DNA of 64,000 bases, from the NCBI GenBank assembly GCA_949825045.1, contig OX463809.1, forward strand, positions 7,095,501 through 7,159,500. The letters are read 5' to 3'. Shown here piece by piece: positions 58,330-64,000 of this stretch. This DNA comes from Argyresthia goedartella. Its lineage: Eukaryota > Arthropoda > Insecta > Lepidoptera > Argyresthiidae. Numbering within the stretch: the first letter of the stretch is position 1; every line of letters begins with the position of its first letter. Position numbers and translations under genes: made by a program. The notes beneath the pieces are model-generated. The model saw only the letters and a list, made by a program, of their open reading frames with translations. It searched no databases and was not told the origin of the DNA.

Positions 58330-58763
58330 GATGAACTGTTTATTATTAGGAATTTACAATATTTGGTTATAAATAAACCGAGCGTGCGTCGTACGCGAGT
58401 GTGGGTTGCGGCGTCTTGGCCACCTGAGCCGCCGGAGGGGAGGCGCGGGGCGCGGGGCGCTGCGCGCTGGCGCAGCGCGGTCCTATTACGCTGGCCGTCT
58501 TGGCTTTGGTGTACGCGTGTACACCGGGCTTGGGCTATCTGATGAAACGTTTAAGGTAGAGAGTTTAAATTTTCACAGAATGTTTATTTCAACAGCAATG
58601 ACAGCAACAATAATGACCTATAAGAGATTTTACACAAATTAAGGGGTCGACGTATTTCAATATCCCTGCCCATGCATACAATACAACTGATAATTTCGCG
58701 CCATTTTACACACAAACTTTTTATGTCTGGACTAGGTTATAAGCTCAAGACGGAGGCAAACTT
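58296..58763 (-). repeat. Right arm of the large inverted repeat
   Basis: 29 T, then the reverse complement of the LTR-like segment (58325-58523), then genomic repeat A sequence to ggaggcaaactt at 58763. It mirrors 53780-54243. The genomic part continues naturally into repeat A, so this arm is likely the original and the left arm the copy. Confidence 0.9.
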
Positions 58764-58843
58764 TTTTGGTTTATTATTTTTTGTCCTTAAGTTCAAGATG
58801 AAGGTACGGAACCCTTCATGTGCGAGTCCGACCCGCACTTGCC
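58524..58843 (-). repeat. Dispersed repeat family A, copy 3, inner part
   Basis: Continues the copy that starts at 53676: ccggg, tttaaattttcacagaatgt, then ggtacggaacccttcatgtg and gacccgcacttgcc, as in 35251-35650. Confidence 0.7.
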
Positions 58844-59422
58844 AAATTTATATAACACTGGCAACCAGTATAGAGAGTAAGTATCGGTCTTTTGCAGTCG
58901 CAAGAAAAAATGTGGCTCTCAGATTATGGCCACTGATGGTGGTGATGGTAAAAGTGGCAGGCACATTATTTTGTGTACTATATTCCTCTTTACACAAATA
59001 TCTCCCCTAGGTTCACCATAAGACTTATACTCTAAGAATATCATCATCATCGATCAGGTACATTGAACTTTTCAGACGCTGCTGCGTGTTCCAAGAGAAC
59101 GCAGATCACATTGGTAATACTGTTTTACCCTCCTCCGCACGGTGACTGGAACAAACTTGATCCATCGATATTTTAAACCTGAAACTAATCTACTAAATGT
59201 CATCAGAGAAAGCCTTTGCAAGATACGGCTGCATTCAACTTATACAACTTTCTTTCGCTTAACCTTATCGTTTCGGCGATGACAGCTGTCCTTGATAACA
59301 AGAGACAATGAAGGCGTCAAACTAAATAATAGCTTTATCTTGATAGCTTAAACACGTAGAATGAATTTCAGATATTTATTTTTGTACAATCAGCATAAGA
59401 GCTGCTGGATAACCACCTTACT
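58844..59422. other. Unannotated region
   Basis: AT-rich; nothing recognised. Confidence 0.4.
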
Positions 59423-59450
59423 ACACACACACACACACACACACGCGCGT

Positions 59451-59493
<43 letters not shown>
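59423..59493 (+). repeat. CA microsatellite
   Basis: About 71 bp of alternating AC, interrupted once by gcgcgtg near 59445-59451. Confidence 0.95.
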
Positions 59494-59495
<2 letters not shown>

Positions 59496-59818
59496 GGAAG
59501 ATGGGAGGCAAACCGGGGCACGTGCCCCGGGCGCCAACCTCAGGGGGCCCAAAAATTTTTTTTTACAAAGCGCCTAGTATCCTCAACTGTTCTCGGGTTA
59601 CTCGCGCCGTCCCTCACAAAATATCAACAATGATAAACTACGTGGCTCTCTCACTATTCCATAGGCTAGTTGTTTCCAGGGCGAACTGGGCCGCCCCGCC
59701 CGCCTATCATTATATTTTTGCACTAGCAACACGTCCTGATAGCCATGTTTTTCCAGGGCAGCACGAGCCATCCTTTATTCATAACAAATCAGGGTCTCTC
59801 TAATCGATTTGATATGCA
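59494..59818. other. GC-richer spacer before the satellite
   Basis: Contains ggggcacgtgccccgggcgc, a palindromic block, and a T9 run. Open frames run through it but resemble no family I know. Confidence 0.35.
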
Positions 59819-61415
59819 ATGTGATCGTGGCGGATCATGTTAGCCATGAGCTACTAACATGATCCGCTAATAATGAATTGGATCATGTAAGTAGCTCATC
59901 ACTCAACTTGCTAGACATGTGATCGAGGCGGATCATGTTAGTAGCTCATCACTCAACTTGCTAGCCATGTGATCGAGGAGGATCATGTTAGTAGCTCATC
60001 ACTCAACTTGCTAGCCATGTGATCGAGGAGGATCATGTTAGTAGCTCATCACTCAACTTGCTAGCCATGTGATCGAGGAGGATCATGTTAGTAGCTCATC
60101 ACTCAACTTGCTAGCCATGTGATCGAGGAGGATCATGTTAGTAGCTCATCACTCAACTTGCTAGACATGTGATCGCGGAGGATCATGTTAGTTAGTAGCT
60201 CATCACTCAACTTGCTAGCCATGTGATCGAGGAGGATCATGTTAGTAGCTCATCACTCAACTTGCTAGCCATGTGATCGAGGAGGATCATGTTAGTAGCT
60301 CATCACTCAGCTTGCTAGCCATGTGATCGAGGAGGATCATGTTAGTGGCTTACCACTCAACTTGCTAGACAAGTGATCGAGAAGGATCATGTTAATGGCT
60401 CATCACTCAACTTGCTAGCCATGAGATCGAGGAGGATCATGTTAGTAGCTCATCACTCAACTTGCTAGCCATATGATCGAGGAGGATCATGTTAGTAGCT
60501 CATCACTCAGCTTGCTAGCCATGTGATCGAGGAGGATCATGTTAGTGGCTTACCACTCAACTTGCTAGACATGTGATCGAGAAGGATCATGTTAATGGCT
60601 CATCACTCAACTTGCTAGCCATGAGATCGAGGAGGATCATGTTAGTGGCTCATCACTTAACTTGCTAGCCATGTGATCGAGGAGGATCATGTTAGTGGCT
60701 CATCACTTAACTTGCTAGACATATGATCGAGGAGGATCATGTTAGTGGCTTATTACTCGACTTGCTAGCCATGTGATCGAGGAGGATCATGTTAGTAGCT
60801 CATCACTCAACTTGCTAGCCATGTGATCGAGGAGGATCATGTTAGTAGCTCATCACTCAACTTGCTAGCCATGTGATCGAGGAGGATCATGTTAGTAGCT
60901 CATCACTCAACTTGCTAGCCATGTGATCGAGGAGGATCATGTTAGTAGCTCATCACTCAACTTGCTAGCCATGTGATCGAGGAGGATCATATTAGTAGCT
61001 CATCACTCAACTTGCTAGCCATGAGATCGAGGAGGATCATGTTAGTGGCTCATCACTTAACTTGCTAGACATGTGATCGAGAAGGATCATGTTAATGGCT
61101 CATCACTCAACTTGCTAGCCATGAGATCGTGGAGGATCATGTTAGTGGCTCATCACTTAACTTGCTAGCCATGTGATCGAGGAGGATCATGTTAGTGGCT
61201 CATCACTTAACTTGCTAGACATATGATCGAGGAGGATCATGTTAGTAGCTCATCACTCAGCTTGCTAGCCATGTGATCGAGGAGGATCATGTTAGTGGCT
61301 TACCACTCAACTTGCTAGACATGTGATCGAGAAGGATCATGTTAATGGCTCATCACTCAACTTGCTTGCCATGAGATCGAGGAGGGACGTGTTAGTGGCT
61401 CATCACTTAACTTGC
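59819..61415 (+). repeat. Satellite array, 50-bp unit, about 31 copies
   Basis: The unit runs CATGTGATCGAGGAGGATCA, TGTTAGTAGCTCATCACTCA, ACTTGCTAGC (50 bp). Units differ mainly at a few positions (agtagct/agtggct, ctcatc/cttacc, gaggag/gagaag, gtgatc/gagatc). One unit near 60181 has a 4-bp gtta insertion. The left edge (59819-59880) is degenerate and includes an inverted half-unit (ctactaacatgatccgc). Each unit contains two GATC sites. It encodes nothing. Confidence 0.95.
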
Positions 61416-62492
61416 GAAATTTATGGGGCGGTTTGCGCCGCCCCCATAATAAAACGTAGGCATACACACACACACTCACACGACATTTCCCATGCGGGGT
61501 GGCAAAGGCTTGCGTCCACTTTTATTATGCGTGACGTGCGGGAGGCAAGCTATACAGGAAAATATGGTGTCGACATGTCATTGATCCTAAGAGAGATCCT
61601 CTTCCTGTGTCGCCTCAAAGCATTTCATTTCTAATGTTCGATTTGCCTAACTGTACTATGTTTTGTTGCTATTATACGAGTAATAACAGTGATAAGAAAT
61701 CAGAAATGTGACGCCAGGCTCATAAATGCCAAGACAATACCAACTTTCTGTGCTGCGATAACAGAACTATGTCGTAAGAGGCAGGCACTCGGTTCAAATC
61801 ACCGAAATCAAATTGTAACAGGCATAAAATCGCAATGACATGGATTTAATTGGGTTTTTTGTTGCAATTGTGAGCGTTGAAAATAATAAAATATCAAAAT
61901 AATAATCTGCTCTACTATGTAGATACCTAGTTCCTTGTTGAAATCACTTGTTGTCATATTACATATAGGTCCAGGATGTAATGCAAAAATACAGATTGGA
62001 TAATCAAATTTTTTAGCATTGCCATTTGCTACACACTACATAGATATTTTGAATGACACATGACACAAACCTAAGTACAGCAAAATCTGTACAGAGTACC
62101 AACGCACCTTAAAATTCTAAAAGGAGTGGACGGGCAAGATTGCGAACTCTGATTTGCACTTCCTTACTTTTGCAAATTACATGTTTACCGACAGATAGGT
62201 AGATGCAGATAATGTAGTTTCTTTTTGCATCAAACAATAAAGTCGTGTCAAAATCGCACTCCAGTCGGTAAACTAATTAATGACCGCACGTCCCTTCTTA
62301 CGAAACAGCTTTTCAGGTCACCCGAAAGACCACGGCACGAATTCATTGAGCCATTGTGTCCATTGACCCGAGACGAAATACAGCGCGAACGGAGACATTG
62401 TGATCGATCGGTCGACGGGTTGATGAACTAGTTGCAAAATCGATCCGATTCCGGTTCTGACGTAATGAGTTAATGACTAACTTTCTTTGTGT
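61416..62492. other. Unannotated region
   Basis: Begins with a small GC hairpin (tatggggcggtttgcgccgc and following cccccata) directly after the satellite, then a short CA tract near 61461. No gene recognised. Confidence 0.4.
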
Positions 62493-63160
62493 TTGGTGGG
62501 TGTTTGTACTGCGGCATCAGCTGGTTGGAGAAATGGTAGGTATCTGGGCCACACGCTTAACCTCTGTAGTGTGGCGACCTCTGTGGCTTACCTCTGTCTC
62601 ATAACATAACTCATAAGCGAGAGGTCCCGAGTTAAGTACCGATTCCGGAAAAGAAGAAGAATTTCCTGGAAGAAAAAGTCTTGTATGTTAAATGTTTATA
62701 AAGCACGGTTTCTGATTCCCACGACTTTATTGCCACGACTTTGATGGGTGTTTGTACTGCTGCATCAACAGTTTGGAGAAATGGTAGGTATCTGGGCCAC
62801 ACGCTTAACCTCTGTAGTGTGGCGACCTCTGTGGCTTACCTCTGTCTCATAACATAACTCATAAGCGAGAGGTCCCGAGTTAAGTACCGATTCCGGAAAA
62901 GAAGAAGAATTTCCTGGAAGAAAAAGTCTTGTATGTTAAATGTTTATAAAGCACGGTTTCTGATTCCCACGACTTTATTGCCACGACTTTGGTGGGTGTT
63001 TGTACTGCTGCATCAACAGTTTGGAGAAATGGTAGGTATCTGGACCACACGCTTAACCTCTGTGGTGTGACGACCTCTGTGGCTTACCTCTGCCTCATAA
63101 TTCATAAGCGAGAGATCCCGAGTTAAGTACCGAATCCGGAAAAGAAGAAGAATTTCCTGG
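62493..63160 (+). repeat. Tandem array, 248-bp unit containing a degraded SINE head
   Basis: Units start ttggtgggtgtttgtactg at 62493 and 62989 and ttgatgggtgtttgtactg at 62741, so the period is 248 bp. Each contains cgacctctgtggcttacctc, gcgagaggtcccgagttaag, ccggaaaagaagaagaattt and cacggtttctgattcccacg. These correspond to family 1 SINE head and body with a spoiled B box. The third unit stops at tcctggaag near 63160 and resumes at 63788. Confidence 0.9.
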
Positions 63161-63787
63161 AAGATAAATTGTATAAATAATTTTAAAACAATGCAATAAT
63201 GATAAAATTAGTATATAAATTAAAATTAAAATTTAATGATTTAAAAAAAATATTTAAAGGAATTCGGCAAATTTTTATTATTCATTATTTGTGCCTGACA
63301 ATTACCTACGCGGGCGCAGGCACCAGCTGCTAGCGGGCGGCTCGCACCGCACGGTGGCGCGCCGGCAGTCTCCGCTTGTCCGGGCGCGGGACAGCCTGAA
63401 TGCTCTGTTGGCGGTAGCACCACTGAACGATTTGTTTGGTGATGCATGGAGGGACATTGTGCGAATGTGTGGCAGGTTCTGCGAGATGATGGAATGACAG
63501 TAATGTCAAATTATAACATTGAATTTGGTTTTTTATTAAATAATTTAATTGATTTGTGATTGATGACATATTGTGAATTTTAATTTGGATTGTAAATATT
63601 TTATTTTATTGTTATTTTTGAATACCTATTGAATTTAATTAATATAAAATATTGTGAATCCTACATGTAAGTGTAAGGAATCTATTGTCTAGGTATATAT
63701 CTGCAATTTATGTCGATTTGGCGTCGGCTGTCAAGGCAAAAATAAATTATGTTAATAAATAAATAATAAAAAATTATAATAATAAAA
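63161..63787 (+). pseudogene. 5'-truncated LINE tail inserted in the tandem array
   Basis: Within it, 63354-63497 reads RRQSPLVRARDSLNALLAVA, then PLNDLFGDAWRDIVRMCGRF and CEMME with a stop. This resembles the extreme C-terminus of some non-LTR ORF2 proteins. An AT-rich 3' UTR follows, ending in aaataaataataaaaaatta and an A-rich tail at 63787, after which the array unit continues. Only the end of the coding region is present. The family differs from the LINEs at 24965 and 49250. Confidence 0.6.
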
Positions 63788-64000
63788 AGTCACGGTTTCT
63801 GATTCCCACGACTTTAGTGCCACGCCAAAAGTGAAGGTCAGTTGAAGGTGAGTGAAGTGCTAACACTGGAGCGACCGTGTCAATGTTAATGTGCAGCGGT
63901 CAGACCACAAGCTCGGCAATTTAATCTAATAGGTTTTATTTTAAGTATTATGTCGTTAGGTCCTCGTCAGGTATTTAAACTTTGATAAGCTAGACTTTGC
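63788..64000 (+). repeat. Resumed end of the third tandem unit, then unannotated sequence
   Basis: gtcacggtttctgattccca and cgactttagtgccacg match the end of the 248-bp unit. From about 63830 to the window end nothing is recognised. Confidence 0.6.

Larger units (their letters stand above)
53763..58523 (+). mobile_element. Rearranged BEL/Pao-type retrotransposon insertion
   Basis: The insertion splits repeat A between CCGGG (53758-53762) and CCGGG (58524-58528), a 5-bp duplication typical for BEL/Pao elements, and both edges are TGTACA. Order inside: 20 bp of LTR start; an inverted copy of the right-hand genomic flank (53780-54014); an LTR-like segment (54020-54218) and 25 A; truncated pol; two tandem LTR-like copies; 29 T; and an inverted LTR-like segment (58325-58523). 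A normal BEL element would have two LTRs in the same orientation with gag and protease between. Here gag, most of protease and the 5' LTR are gone. The duplicate arms suggest template switching or an assembly join. Confidence 0.8.

Noticed and set aside
59361..59803. Frames of 90 and 100 codons around the CA microsatellite
   Set aside because: Much of the length is microsatellite translation (His-Thr repeats) and the rest has no recognised similarity.
59819..61415. CRISPR-like array
   Set aside because: Units are contiguous 50-bp repeats without unique spacers in eukaryotic DNA; this is a satellite.

Overview
The window looks like lepidopteran (moth or butterfly) nuclear DNA. It is AT-rich, has no operon-like gene packing, and is dominated by interspersed repeats: tRNA-derived SINEs, 5'-truncated LINE copies whose 3' ends carry ATTTG-type tails, an intact DD37D mariner element, many short foldback elements, and a repeat bounded by 'gggttccgtacc' and 'cccttcgggtac' that I associate with Lepidoptera. 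Species cannot be named from the sequence.

One host gene can be supported, on the minus strand. A first coding exon (43852-43738) lies below a CpG-rich promoter-like block (about 43955-44085). It is followed about 29 kb away by a 144-bp exon (14863-14720) and a very GC-rich 1,841-bp exon (13800-11960), with further exons presumably left of 11960. All three have good GT/AG sites and compatible phases (1, 1-1, 1-0). Together they encode about 700 residues of a Ser/Pro/Ala/Arg-rich, largely disordered protein that I cannot name. Nearly everything from 14864 to 43737 is then a transposon-filled intron.

Mobile DNA by region: 4.07-6.40 kb holds two mariner-like elements six bases apart, one non-autonomous with a SINE inside and one complete with an intact 357-codon transposase. 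9.2-9.6, 18.1-18.7, 22.3, 25.0-26.3, 46.7, 49.3-52.9 and 63.2-63.8 kb hold LINE fragments. 17.2-18.0 kb holds a broken DDE_3-type transposase. 21.5 and 27.9-28.2 kb hold a MITE and the end of a THAP-domain (P-like) element with matching termini. Four copies of one SINE family and several of another are scattered.

53.76-58.52 kb is the most unusual structure. A BEL/Pao-type retrotransposon keeps an open pol frame (54246-57725) and two tandem LTR-like copies, but has lost its 5' part. It is bracketed by two equal-length, apparently identical inverted arms (439 bp each) that meet the interior through poly-A/poly-T tracts. The whole block interrupts a dispersed repeat and is flanked by CCGGG on both sides.

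59.8-61.4 kb is a 50-bp-unit satellite of about 31 copies with signs of higher-order structure. 62.5-63.8 kb is a 248-bp tandem array containing a degraded SINE head, interrupted by a LINE tail. The remaining sequence is AT-rich intron or intergenic DNA in which I recognise no gene.
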